The notes under the pieces: model-generated
The model's database searches: none
Told to the model about the DNA's origin: nothing
What the model saw: the letters and a program-made list of their open reading frames with translations, nothing else
Shown here: one piece after another, positions 44,932-53,772 of the stretch
Layout: every line of letters begins with the position of its first letter
Numbering within the stretch: position 1 is the first letter of the stretch
Position numbers and translations under genes: made by a program
Assembly (NCBI RefSeq): GCF_009764265.1
Contig: NZ_RWIR01000048.1
Coordinates: 1 to 58,033, forward strand
Reading direction: 5' to 3'
From: Pseudomonas sp. PB101
GTDB taxonomy: Bacteria > Pseudomonadota > Gammaproteobacteria > Pseudomonadales > Pseudomonadaceae
Length of the DNA stretch: 58,033 nt

Positions 44932-45744
44932 TTACTTGATCTTGAAGTCGATGGGCACGCTGACCCAGCCGTCCAGCGCGGTGTTGCCTTGCCTGGCCGG
45001 GACGAAGCTCCAGCGTTTCACGGCGGCCAGTGCGGCGTCGTCCAGCGATTCGCGGCCACTGCTTTTCTGAATCTGGATTTCACCGGGTTTACCGCTGGCC
45101 AACACATGCACGCGCAACAACACCGTGCCTTGCCAGCCCCGGCGCATGGCCTGGGACGGGTACTCCGGCGCCGGGTTGTGCAGGTAACCGGCAGTCGCCG
45201 AAGCCGGGGTCACCGGCTGAGGGGCAGGCGGTGCCGCAGGTGCTGGCGCCGCCGCTACCGGTTGTGCTGTTACGGGTGGGGCAGGTTGCGCTGTCACGGG
45301 TTTGGCCACCGGTTTAGGCACTGGCTTGATCACAGGCTTGGGCTTGGGTATCGGCTTGGGCGGTGGCGGCTTGACGGCCAGTTCATCTTCCACCGGTGGC
45401 GGCGGTTCCACCACGGGTTGGGCAATCGGCTCGGGCGCAGGTGGTTCGACAACGGGTGGCGCCGGTTGCGAGAACTCGATGGTCATCGGCGGAATTTCCG
45501 GCGGCACCACAGGCAGTTCCGGCGCCGGTATCTGGTTGACCCAGACGATCACCGCGCCATGCAGGACCAGCGCCAACACGGCGAGCAAGACCACCTCGCG
45601 ACGATTCAACAGCCGTTGCGGTGTACGTTGCAGGCGAGACAGTGCCAGGGGCTCGCGAAACACCCGGCCAAGGTTGAGCAGCTCACCCAGGCCCGGGCTC
45701 TGGAACACCTGCGGCAGACTGGCGGGGCTTTGGACATTGCCCAT
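44932..45744 (-). CDS. tonB: TonB energy transducer (270 aa)
   Basis: Membrane-anchored protein that passes energy to outer-membrane receptors. The hydrophobic anchor at about 50-66 (VLLAVLALVLHGAVIVW) is followed by a long Pro/Lys/Glu-rich spacer (PPPPVEDELAVKPPPPKPIPKPKP...). The C-terminal domain reads PEYPSQAMRRGWQGTVLLRVHV. It has AGGAGTAAACA before ATG. It stands directly after the ABC genes, and a dedicated TonB for the two receptors upstream is inferred. Confidence 0.93.
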   Translation of the reverse strand: MGNVQSPASLPQVFQSPGLGELLNLGRVFREPLALSRLQRTPQRLLNRREVVLLAVLALVLHGAVIVWVNQIPAPELPVVPPEIPPMTIEFSQPAPPVVEPPAPEPIAQPVVEPPPPVEDELAVKPPPPKPIPKPKPVIKPVPKPVAKPVTAQPAPPVTAQPVAAAPAPAAPPAPQPVTPASATAGYLHNPAPEYPSQAMRRGWQGTVLLRVHVLASGKPGEIQIQKSSGRESLDDAALAAVKRWSFVPARQGNTALDGWVSVPIDFKIK

Positions 45745-45801
45745 TTGTTTACTCCTGTGAATCCTGTGTTTTTTCCACGCTTGGACGGACCGGTCCGGGC
45801 T

Positions 45802-46596
45802 TCAATGCCCCACCAGTTCCTCCAGCAGTTGTTCCTTGTAGCCTTGCAGTACGCTTGACGCCCGGTCCCGGGGATGGGGCAGGTCGACCTTGATTTCGTG
45901 CTTGATCCGTCCCGGATGGGCGTCCATGACGATCACCCGGTCACCCAGGTACAGGGCTTCCTCGATGTCGTGGGTGACCATGATCACGGTGCAGCGTTGC
46001 TGCACCCAGATGCGCTGCAACTCGTGTTGCAGCCGTACCCGGGTCAAGGCGTCGAGCGCGCCGAGGGGTTCGTCGAGCAACAGCACTTTCGGTTTGTTGA
46101 TCAGCGCCCGGGCAATGGCGGCTCGTTGCGCCATGCCGCCGGACAACTGGTGCGGGTAGGCATTCTCGAAGCCGTCGAGGTTGACCAGGGCAATGTGTTC
46201 GGCCACCAAACGGTCTTTTTCGGTCTGGGACAGTGGGTGGTTTTTCAAGGCCAGGGCAATGTTCTGGCTCAGGGTCATCCACGGAAACAAACGGTGATCC
46301 TGAAACACGATCCCGCGTTCCAGGCTGGTGGCCACGATCCGTTTGCCATCGAGCAGAATGTCACCTTCGTAGTCGGCCTCCAGCCCGACGATCAGCCGCA
46401 GCAGCGTGGATTTGCCGCAGCCGCTGGCACCCACGATGCTGACGAACTCGCCGGGGCGAACGTCGAGGTTGATGCTGCGCAGCACCGGCAAAGGCTGGCC
46501 TTCGATCCGATAGGCCTTGCTCAGGCCGCGAATTTGCAGGGCGCCGGACTGTAGCGGGGTGCTCTGGGGCGGGACATGTTGGGCGATTGCGTTCAT
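45802..46596 (-). CDS. SsuB/TauB-like ABC transporter ATPase (264 aa)
   Basis: ATPase of a sulfonate/taurine-type importer. Walker A GASGCGKST (56-64), signature LSGGMAQRAAIARALI, Walker B VLLLDEPLGALD. The open frame continues to 47028 but overlaps the permease gene, so ATG 46596 is used. It follows the two permease genes on the same strand. Confidence 0.91.
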   Translation of the reverse strand: MNAIAQHVPPQSTPLQSGALQIRGLSKAYRIEGQPLPVLRSINLDVRPGEFVSIVGASGCGKSTLLRLIVGLEADYEGDILLDGKRIVATSLERGIVFQDHRLFPWMTLSQNIALALKNHPLSQTEKDRLVAEHIALVNLDGFENAYPHQLSGGMAQRAAIARALINKPKVLLLDEPLGALDALTRVRLQHELQRIWVQQRCTVIMVTHDIEEALYLGDRVIVMDAHPGRIKHEIKVDLPHPRDRASSVLQGYKEQLLEELVGH

Positions 46597-46607
46597 GGAG
46601 TGGCCTT

Positions 46608-47369
46608 TCAACGAATGTTGCGCCAGCGCAGCAAATGGCGGCTTAGAAGGGTGAATAGCAGGGTCATCAGGTAACCGCACAGACCGATGCACAGCACACT
46701 GAGGACGATGACTTCCATGCGTGAGCCGGCTTCGGCGTTCATCATCAGGTTGCCCAGACCGGCTCCCGAAGACAGGAACAACTCGCTGCCCACCGCCGTG
46801 ACCCAGGCAAACGCGAGCGCATGCAGCACACCGGTGGCGATGCTCGGCAGCGCCGCGGGCAACAGCACATGACGAAACCGTTGCCAGCGGGTCAGTACCA
46901 GCACCTGGCCGACTTCGCGATAGCGCTGCTCGACATGGCTGAAGCCCTGGTAAGTGTTGAGCACCATGGGGTAGAAAGCCGCGAGGCTCACGATCAGCAC
47001 CTTGGAGAACTCGCCGTTGCCGAACCACATGGCGATCAGCGGAATCCAGCCGAGCATGGGTACCTGGCGGATCGAATGAAACAGCGGCCCGATCAGCCGG
47101 TTGGCAAGTCCCGACAGCGCCATCAACACGCCCAACAGGACACCGAAGAAAATACCCAGCGCCAGCCCGGTGCTGGTACGCGCCAGGCTGGCCAACAGGT
47201 TCACCAGCAGTTCGCCATTGCCCAGCAGCTCGAGCAAGGCGGCGCCGATGGTCGACAGCGGGACAAAGGCGTAAGCCCCCGCCGCGTCCTGGCGTGACAG
47301 GTATTCCCAGCCGCCGATCAACAACAGCGGCAGCAACAGGCCACGGGATTTGGCAATCAGTCCAGACAT
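46608..47369 (-). CDS. SsuC-like ABC permease 2 (253 aa)
   Basis: Membrane permease of the BPD/SsuC class with about six segments. The ATPase-contact loop is present (AAFYPMVLNTYQGFSHVEQRYREVGQVL). It lies nine bases after the first permease gene and eleven before the ATPase gene. The two permeases differ in sequence, so the channel should be a heterodimer. Confidence 0.9.
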   Translation of the reverse strand: MSGLIAKSRGLLLPLLLIGGWEYLSRQDAAGAYAFVPLSTIGAALLELLGNGELLVNLLASLARTSTGLALGIFFGVLLGVLMALSGLANRLIGPLFHSIRQVPMLGWIPLIAMWFGNGEFSKVLIVSLAAFYPMVLNTYQGFSHVEQRYREVGQVLVLTRWQRFRHVLLPAALPSIATGVLHALAFAWVTAVGSELFLSSGAGLGNLMMNAEAGSRMEVIVLSVLCIGLCGYLMTLLFTLLSRHLLRWRNIR

Positions 47370-47378
47370 CGAAGGCTC

Positions 47379-48140
47379 CTAGCGGGTCTGCCAGCGGAAC
47401 AGCCGCTGTTCCAGTTGGCGAAAGCTGAAATCCAGGGTGAAGCCGATCAATCCGGTCACCACGATCCCGACCATCACCACATCGATGCGCAGCATTTGCC
47501 GGCTCATCTCGATCATCTGCCCCAGGCCACTGTCGGCGGCGAGCAACTCGGTGGCCACCAGCACCACCCAGGCGCGGGTCAGGCTGATACGAAAACCGGT
47601 GATGATGGGCGGCGCGGCGGCGGGCAGGGCGATCTCGCGGACCAAAGTCGGCCAGCGCAAGCGGTAAACGTCAGCCACCTCGAAGTAGCTGCGCGGAATG
47701 GCCTTGACGCCTTCGCTGGCGGCCAGCGCGACCGGGAAGAATGCGGTCTTGGCTACGATGATGATCTTGAAGGTTTCATCGATGCCGAACAGCAGCACGA
47801 ACATCGGGATCAACGCGATGCTGGGAATCTGGCGCAGGGTATGGAACAGCGGCGAGCAGTAGATCTCGACATTCTTCGACAGGGCCATCAGCACGCCGAA
47901 CGCCAGGCCACACAGTGAGCCGATGCCGAACCCCAGCCCCAGGCGCGACAGACTGTTGAGCAGGTGTTCGAGGAGTTCACCGCTGGCCGAAAGCGCTTCG
48001 AAAGTCCGCCACACCTGAGCGGGGGGAACCAGCAGGTTGCGCGGAAAAATCCCGGCCTCGGCGACCACCGCCCACAGCAACAACAGGGCAACCGGAGAGA
48101 TGAGCCAGGTCAGGGAGGACAACAGACGTTGAGTACGCAT
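47379..48140 (-). CDS. SsuC-like ABC permease 1 (253 aa)
   Basis: Second BPD permease, six membrane segments, contact loop TAFFPVALAASEGVKAIPRSYFEVADVYRL. The same length as its neighbour and coupled to it. The nearest genes upstream are the TonB receptors, separated by a REP pair and a hairpin. Confidence 0.9.
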   Translation of the reverse strand: MRTQRLLSSLTWLISPVALLLLWAVVAEAGIFPRNLLVPPAQVWRTFEALSASGELLEHLLNSLSRLGLGFGIGSLCGLAFGVLMALSKNVEIYCSPLFHTLRQIPSIALIPMFVLLFGIDETFKIIIVAKTAFFPVALAASEGVKAIPRSYFEVADVYRLRWPTLVREIALPAAAPPIITGFRISLTRAWVVLVATELLAADSGLGQMIEMSRQMLRIDVVMVGIVVTGLIGFTLDFSFRQLEQRLFRWQTR

Positions 48141-48220
48141 GGCGGTTCTTAATTCGGCGAAGTACCGAAGGGGTATCGCAAGAGCTGTGCCAGCGCGGCG
48201 GGATCGGGCGGGTTAAATCC

Positions 48221-48303
48221 GTAGGAGCCGGCTTGCCGGCGATGGCGGCGGTGCGGCCGACACAAATCGTGCTGAGCGCATCGCTGGCAAGCCAGCTCCT
48301 ACA
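48221..48303. repeat. REP inverted pair
   Basis: Copies near 48221-48245 and 48279-48303 between the receptor and permease genes. Confidence 0.9.
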
Positions 48304-48342
48304 GGACGTGTGTCGGTGCGATTGATGCCTGATCAGCACCCG

Positions 48343-48371
48343 CTGCTGCCAGGGCAACACCCTGGCAGCAG
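48343..48371 (-). terminator. Perfect 12-bp hairpin after the second receptor
   Basis: CTGCTGCCAGGG (48343-48354) pairs exactly with 48360-48371 around five bases, six bases past the receptor stop. There is no T-run, so it may protect the 3' end or act with Rho. The ABC genes may therefore depend on readthrough or on another promoter. Confidence 0.55.
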
Positions 48372-48376
48372 TCCAC

Positions 48377-50839
48377 TCAGAAGTCGTAGCTGACGCTGGT
48401 GTAGTAGAACGCGCCCTGGGCGCCTTCGGGGCTGGTAATCGAGTACTTCGGCACGCCGTACAACTGCGCCCCGTCAGCCTTGTCCGGATGGGTGTCGAAC
48501 AGGTTGATTGCCCCCACCGACACCTTCAGCGCCTTGTCGAAGGTGTATGACAGATCCAGGTCGGTCACCCATTGCGGGCTGTAGGTCTGGTCCAGGGTCG
48601 GATTGGTGGAGTTGAGGCTTTTCCATTCGCCATAGCGGCGCTGGGCCACGGTGACGCCCCACCCCTCATACAGCCAGTTGGCACTGAGGATCAGCTTGGA
48701 GTCGGGCGTGCCGTCCTCGATCAGGCCTTGGGTGGTGCGGCCGACAATCTGCGAGCCCTTGATGTTGCCGACGTCGCGCAGGGCGGTGATTCTGGTGTTG
48801 TTCTGGCTCACGCCGGCATTCAGGTTCAGGCGTCCCCATTGCTGCAGGTCCAACTGATAGTTGCCGGCCAGCTCGACACCGTCGGTGCGGGTGTCGGCCA
48901 CGTTGGTGTAGAAGGCCGCACTCTGGATATTGGCGTAAGGCGTACCGGCAAAGATCGGCGAAACGACTGACGCGGGCAACTGGTCGGAGAGGGTGATGCG
49001 GTTGTCGATATCGATGCGGTAGGCGTCCAGCGTCACCGACGCATTGGCCAGCGGACGCCAGACCAGGCCCAGGGAATAGCTGGTGGACTCTTCCGGCTTG
49101 AGCGATGTCCCGCCCAACAGTGCCGCCTCCGGGCTGTCGGCGCGCAATGTGCGCTGCTGCACTTCGACAAAGTTGCCACTGCCCGGTGGCTGCTCCACCA
49201 CCTGCACGCTGAACGAAGACAAGCCGCTCTGCACCAGGGATGGCGCGCGATAGCCGGTGCTGGCGGTGGCTCGTGCGGCGATCTGCGGAGTGAAGTCATA
49301 ACGCAGGGACAGTTTGCCGTTGGTGGTGTCACCGAAGTCCGAGTAGTGCTCGGTGCGCACCGCGACGCCCGCCTGGAATTTTTCGCTGAGCTGGCCTTCG
49401 ACGTCGACATAGGCACCCAGTACGTTTCGTTCCAGAGAGGCGGCGTCGACCTGGGTGATGCCCGAGTAGTACCCGGGAATGCGCCGGCGGGTCACCGGGT
49501 CGACCGTGTTGAACAGCGGGCCGTTCTGCCATCCCGCCGCTTCGCCGGCGCTCAGTTCGTAGTTCTCCTGGCGCCAGGCCAGGCCGGCGGAAAGTGTCAG
49601 CGGTTTGAACAACAGGTCGGTCGGGAAGTCTCGCACCCAGTCCAGGGTCACGTTGGTCTGATCGGCCTCGCGTTCACCGGTGTAGATCTTTTCCGGGCTG
49701 TCGGCGCCCCAGCTGGGGTTGATCGCGTTGCGGTCGGTGGACTTCAGGGTGTTGTCGCCATGGTTCGCGGCAAGGTCGAACTTGCCCAGTTGCTCGTCTT
49801 CGTAACGCAGGCCACCGGTCAGCGCATAGTCTTCCAGCGAGTAGCGGGTGATGGGCAGGCGTCCATCCGGGAAGCGTTGCAACGCGGTGCTGCTGTAGTT
49901 GTTGCGCAACGTCGTGGGCGGATCGAAGAAGCCTTCGGCGTCGGTGTTCTTGTGGGAGTAGGTGGCAAAGCCGTAGGCGGTCAGGCCTTCGCCGATCCCG
50001 ACTTCACTGTTCAGGGCGAAGTTGTACTGGTCCGACACGTTGCCCGAACCCCAGCGCCAGGTGCGGTAGCGGTTGTTCTGCTCGCGGGGCGTGTTGATGC
50101 TGGTGGAGCCGGGGTAAAAGATCCGGTTGTCGGGGTTGGTGTCGCTGGCCGGGTCCTGGCTGCCGGCATCGAAGCTCAGGGTCAGGAAGCCGTCGTTGGG
50201 CAGGGCGATGCCTTTCCAGCCGCTGAATTTGCGCTGGATGCCATCGCCCTTGTCGTAGCCGCCAAAGCGATAACCGAGGTCGCCGCCGTCGTCTTTCTCC
50301 TTGAGCACGATGTTGATCACCCCGGCGATGGCGTCCGAGCCGTATTGGGCCGCCGCGCCATCGCGCAGGATTTCCACGCGCTGGATCGAACTCAGGGGAA
50401 TCAGGCTCAGGTCGACCGCTGCCGCGCCCCGTCCGTTGACCAGGCTTTGGCGGGTGACGTTGGCGCTGGTGTGGCGGCGCTTGCCGTTGACCAGCACCAG
50501 CACCTGATCGGATGCCAGGCCGCGCAACGACGCGCCCTGGGCGATGGAGCCGGCAAAAGCGCCCTGGGGCGACTGCGGATAGGTGAACGACGGTGACAGG
50601 GCGGTGAGGGCGCCGGACAGGTCGCTGGCACCGGTCTGTTCTAGCTGTTCGCTGGACAGCACATCTATCGGCGCGGCGCTTTCCAGCGCGGTCACGTCGC
50701 TGCGCCGCGTACCGAGTACCACCACGGTGTCGAGGTGATCGCTGCTGGCTGCGGGTTGGGTTTCGGCAGCCACGACAGGCATGGCAAGGCTGCCAATGAC
50801 CAGCGCGACAGCGCCGGCCAACGGGGTGTGATGGAACAT
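48377..50839 (-). CDS. TonB-dependent outer-membrane receptor B (820 aa)
   Basis: Gated outer-membrane importer. Signal peptide ending at VVAAE (about residue 25), plug domain (VVVLGTRRSDVTALESAAPIDVLS, RVEILRDGAAAQYGSDAIAGVIN) and a 22-strand barrel ending in Phe (YTSVSYDF). The frame opens at 51079, but this is REP sequence; ATG 50839 with AAGGAATTTAGCC is the start. The ligand is not evident; organosulfur is inferred from the neighbours. Confidence 0.91.
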   Translation of the reverse strand: MFHHTPLAGAVALVIGSLAMPVVAAETQPAASSDHLDTVVVLGTRRSDVTALESAAPIDVLSSEQLEQTGASDLSGALTALSPSFTYPQSPQGAFAGSIAQGASLRGLASDQVLVLVNGKRRHTSANVTRQSLVNGRGAAAVDLSLIPLSSIQRVEILRDGAAAQYGSDAIAGVINIVLKEKDDGGDLGYRFGGYDKGDGIQRKFSGWKGIALPNDGFLTLSFDAGSQDPASDTNPDNRIFYPGSTSINTPREQNNRYRTWRWGSGNVSDQYNFALNSEVGIGEGLTAYGFATYSHKNTDAEGFFDPPTTLRNNYSSTALQRFPDGRLPITRYSLEDYALTGGLRYEDEQLGKFDLAANHGDNTLKSTDRNAINPSWGADSPEKIYTGEREADQTNVTLDWVRDFPTDLLFKPLTLSAGLAWRQENYELSAGEAAGWQNGPLFNTVDPVTRRRIPGYYSGITQVDAASLERNVLGAYVDVEGQLSEKFQAGVAVRTEHYSDFGDTTNGKLSLRYDFTPQIAARATASTGYRAPSLVQSGLSSFSVQVVEQPPGSGNFVEVQQRTLRADSPEAALLGGTSLKPEESTSYSLGLVWRPLANASVTLDAYRIDIDNRITLSDQLPASVVSPIFAGTPYANIQSAAFYTNVADTRTDGVELAGNYQLDLQQWGRLNLNAGVSQNNTRITALRDVGNIKGSQIVGRTTQGLIEDGTPDSKLILSANWLYEGWGVTVAQRRYGEWKSLNSTNPTLDQTYSPQWVTDLDLSYTFDKALKVSVGAINLFDTHPDKADGAQLYGVPKYSITSPEGAQGAFYYTSVSYDF

Positions 50840-50870
50840 GGCTAAATTCCTTCCAGACAAATGAAGACCC

Positions 50871-50957
50871 TGTAGGAGCCGGCTTGCCGGCGATGGCGGC
50901 CTCAAGTGCGATGCAAGGCTTGCGGGCCTCATCGCCGGCAAGCCGGCTCCTACAGTG
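50871..50957. repeat. REP inverted pair
   Basis: Copies near 50871-50895 and 50932-50956 between the two receptor genes. Confidence 0.9.
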
Positions 50958-51032
50958 GATGTGTGGATGCCGGAGGTCCGGAAATCGATGGTTTTATGGG
51001 GGCGTACCGGTAGTCCGGATTCGATGATTTTT

Positions 51033-51107
51033 CTGTAGGAGCCGGCTTGCTGGCGATGGCGGCCAAGAGGGCGATGCAAGGCATGCGGGCCCCATCGCCG
51101 GCAAGGG
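51033..51107. repeat. REP pair, second copy truncated
   Basis: A copy at 51033-51057 and a partner (CCCATCGCCGGCAAGG, about 51091-51106) cut off before the usual CTCCTACAG end, just past the stop of receptor A. Confidence 0.8.
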
Positions 51108-51118
51108 GAGGTTTCGGG

Positions 51119-53389
51119 TCAGAAGCGACTGGTCACGCTCAGGCCGACGGTGCGCGGGTCACCGTAGGTGATCACGTATTGGCCCAGGGTGCCGTTCGGA
51201 CGACCGTGTACCTGGTAGCGGCGGTCGGTGACGTTGTTCACAAACCCGGTCACGCTGAGTTTTTCATCCGGGCTGAACCAGGTCAGGCGCGTATTGGCCA
51301 GGGTGTAGTGGGCCTGGCTGAGGGTCTTGTCGGCGCTGCTCTGGCGGTCGGCGAGGAAGTATTCCTTGTCGCGGAAACTCACATCGCCACCGGCCACCAA
51401 CTTTCCACCGACTTCCAGCGGGAAGGTGTAATCGCCACCGAGCGCCACCACGTTGCGCGGTGAACGCACGAAGCTGTTGCCGCTGTAGTCACCCGTGACC
51501 ACCCCGGTGTTGGGGTTGGTGTTCTTGAAGTCGGTGTATTCGGTGTCGAGGAACGATACCGCGGCACGCAGGTGCAGAAAGTCGGTCGGCTGGGCTTCGA
51601 GCTCCAGCTCCGCGCCCTTGACCGTACCCTTGGCGCCGTTGGTCAATGCGGTGGTCAGCACGCCGTTGTTGACCGTCAGCAGGTTCACCTGAATATCCGA
51701 GTAGTCGTAGTAGAAGATGTTGGCGTTGGCGGTCAGGCGATGATCGAACCACTCGGATTTGAGGCCGATCTCGTAGGCGTCGAGTTGTTCCGGATCGACC
51801 GTGGTCAGCTGCGACAGGCTGGTGGACAGGCCGGTGTTGAAACCGCCGGAACGGAAGCCATGGGCGTAACGGAAGAACACCCGCACGTTGTCGTTGATCC
51901 GGTATTCCGGCGTCAGGTCATAGGTCCAGGCTTCCCAGGTCTTGTCTTCCTGACGATTGCCATTGGTGCCGACACCAGGCAGCGGCACCAGCGGGCCGTT
52001 GGCCGTGAAGCGGGTCAGTTGCGTCAGGTCGAGGTCGATGTCTTTCTTTTCCTGGGTCCAGCGCAGGCCACCGGTGACGCTGAAATCTTCGGTGAAGTCG
52101 TAGGTCAGGTTGCCGAACAGCGCGTAGCTGTCGGTCTTGTGGTCATAGCTCAGATCACGGAAGTCGGTGACGCCGCCGATCTGGTTGGAGCCGGTACCGT
52201 TAGGCGTCGGGCCGGGTGTGACAATGCGTTGGGCAGAGCTGTCGAGGTCTTCGTGGAAGTAATGCGCGCCCAGCAGCCAGCGCAGGGTTTCCTGCTGCGG
52301 CGATGCCAGGCGCAGCTCCTGGGTGTATTGAGTGTATTTGTTGTCGGAAATCGCTGCTCCGTTGACTTCATAGGGCGTGTAGTCGGCGTCGCTGGTCGCC
52401 TGGTTGCGAATGTAGTCGTAGGCGCTGATGGAGGTCAGGGTGTAGTCACCCAGGTGCCAGTTCAGGGTCAGCGACGTGCCGTCGTGATTGAGCTTGGAGT
52501 CTTCATTGACATTGATGGCGATATCGCGCCCGCGAGGTCTTTCGTAACCGACGTTGTAATAACGCCCGACCGTGAGCGAACCGTTGCTGCCGTCGCCTTT
52601 GAATTCGCGGCTGTGGACCTTGAGCAGTGCCTCGAGATCATCATTGACCTGGGCAAGGAACTGCAGGCGGACGGCCTTCTTGTTCACATCGCCATAGGTG
52701 TTGTCATCGACCAGGTTCTCCTGGAAACCGTCACGCTCCTCGGAGTACAGCGAGACCCGCGCCGCGAGTTTTTCATCCACCAGCGCTCCCCCCAGAGCGC
52801 CGCTGACGATGCGTTCGTTCTTGGTGCCAAACCCGATCGTGCCGAAGCCGTCGGTGTCGAAGGTCGGTTTTTTCGAGATGACGTTCACGGCGCCCGCGGT
52901 GGTGTTCTTGCCGTACAGCGTACCTTGCGGCCCGCGCAGGATTTCGATGCGCTCGAGGTCGAACAGCGGCCCGCCGCCGGCAACCGGGGCATTGAGGTAG
53001 ACGTCATCGGCGTAGATCCCCACCGGGAAAACGGTGGCTGCGCCGGTATCACCGGTACCCAGACCACGGATGTACCAACGTGGGCGGCCATCGCCGTCCG
53101 GGTTTTTCGCCGACGTGTTGGGAACGAAGGTGGTGATGTCGCCCATGTTGCGCACGCCGTCGGCCACCAGGCTGGTGCCCTGGATCGCTGACACCGCCAC
53201 CGGAATCTCTTGCAGGGTTTCCTCCCGGTGTTGCGCGGTGACGGTCACGGTTTTCAGCGAAGGCTCCGCAGCCGATTTGCTGCTGTCGGTTTCTGTGGTT
53301 TCTGCTGCCAGCAAACCCTCGCTGACGCCACCCCCGGCGAGTAACAGGGTTAGCCAGATACTTTTGGTGATTGGATTAAGTTTATGCAT
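51119..53389 (-). CDS. TonB-dependent outer-membrane receptor A (756 aa)
   Basis: Outer-membrane importer of a class separate from receptor B: signal peptide ending at LLAAE, TonB-box-like VTVTAQHREETLQEIPV, plug with DLERIEILRGPQGTLYGKNTTAGAVN, and barrel ending in SVTSRF. Similar receptors in other proteobacteria handle siderophores or aromatic compounds, so the ligand is open. Its ribosome site is partly within a hairpin (53398-53424). Confidence 0.91.
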   Translation of the reverse strand: MHKLNPITKSIWLTLLLAGGGVSEGLLAAETTETDSSKSAAEPSLKTVTVTAQHREETLQEIPVAVSAIQGTSLVADGVRNMGDITTFVPNTSAKNPDGDGRPRWYIRGLGTGDTGAATVFPVGIYADDVYLNAPVAGGGPLFDLERIEILRGPQGTLYGKNTTAGAVNVISKKPTFDTDGFGTIGFGTKNERIVSGALGGALVDEKLAARVSLYSEERDGFQENLVDDNTYGDVNKKAVRLQFLAQVNDDLEALLKVHSREFKGDGSNGSLTVGRYYNVGYERPRGRDIAINVNEDSKLNHDGTSLTLNWHLGDYTLTSISAYDYIRNQATSDADYTPYEVNGAAISDNKYTQYTQELRLASPQQETLRWLLGAHYFHEDLDSSAQRIVTPGPTPNGTGSNQIGGVTDFRDLSYDHKTDSYALFGNLTYDFTEDFSVTGGLRWTQEKKDIDLDLTQLTRFTANGPLVPLPGVGTNGNRQEDKTWEAWTYDLTPEYRINDNVRVFFRYAHGFRSGGFNTGLSTSLSQLTTVDPEQLDAYEIGLKSEWFDHRLTANANIFYYDYSDIQVNLLTVNNGVLTTALTNGAKGTVKGAELELEAQPTDFLHLRAAVSFLDTEYTDFKNTNPNTGVVTGDYSGNSFVRSPRNVVALGGDYTFPLEVGGKLVAGGDVSFRDKEYFLADRQSSADKTLSQAHYTLANTRLTWFSPDEKLSVTGFVNNVTDRRYQVHGRPNGTLGQYVITYGDPRTVGLSVTSRF

Positions 53390-53395
53390 TTGAGT

Positions 53396-53424
53396 CTCCC
53401 CCAGGAAAGTTTCACTAGTGGGGG
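53396..53424 (-). promoter_or_regulatory. Hairpin over the ribosome site of receptor A
   Basis: In the mRNA, CCCCCA (53419-53424) can pair with TGGGGG (53398-53403), which overlaps the ribosome site GGGGGAG lying six bases before the ATG. It could limit translation until opened. The stem is short (6 bp, all but one G:C), and the role is inference. Confidence 0.4.
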
Positions 53425-53671
53425 TTGAGCAGAGATCGTGCCAAGTGCTTTTTTTGCGTGGTTAGTTTTATCAAGGTGTTGAAAATAAAGGATTTGTTGT
53501 TGGCGAAAGTTGTGCGTTCAGCCGATTTTTTATGAGTTTGTTAGTTGGATCCAGTCTGCCGGGAAGTGCCTGTCAGGCATTCAGCAGAAGTTGCTTGGCG
53601 GGTGTTGCTGGAGAAGCAGGCGGAACGGAGGAAAGTGTTGCCAGGCCAGCAATTCATTGTTGTTGAGGAAG

Positions 53672-53757
53672 AATCGCCAGCAAGCCGGCTCCTACAGGTT
53701 TTGTGTTGAAACGGAATAAACATTGTAGGAGCCGGCTTGCTGGCGATGACGTCCTGA
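53672..53757. repeat. REP inverted pair
   Basis: Copies near 53672-53698 and 53723-53750, just past the stop of the first DszB-like gene. Confidence 0.9.
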
Positions 53758-53772
53758 CAGACGCTGAAAATC

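Larger units (their letters stand above)
53390..53772. other. Intergenic region between receptor A and the DszB-like pair
   Basis: A 383-base gap. It contains the receptor leader with its hairpin (53398-53424), an AT-rich stretch (about 53430-53530) suitable for a promoter, and a REP pair (53672-53757). No gene is visible. Confidence 0.7.

Noticed and set aside
51572..53191. 539-residue open frame opposite receptor A
   Set aside because: Antisense shadow of the TonB receptor gene with low-complexity Val/Gly-rich sequence.
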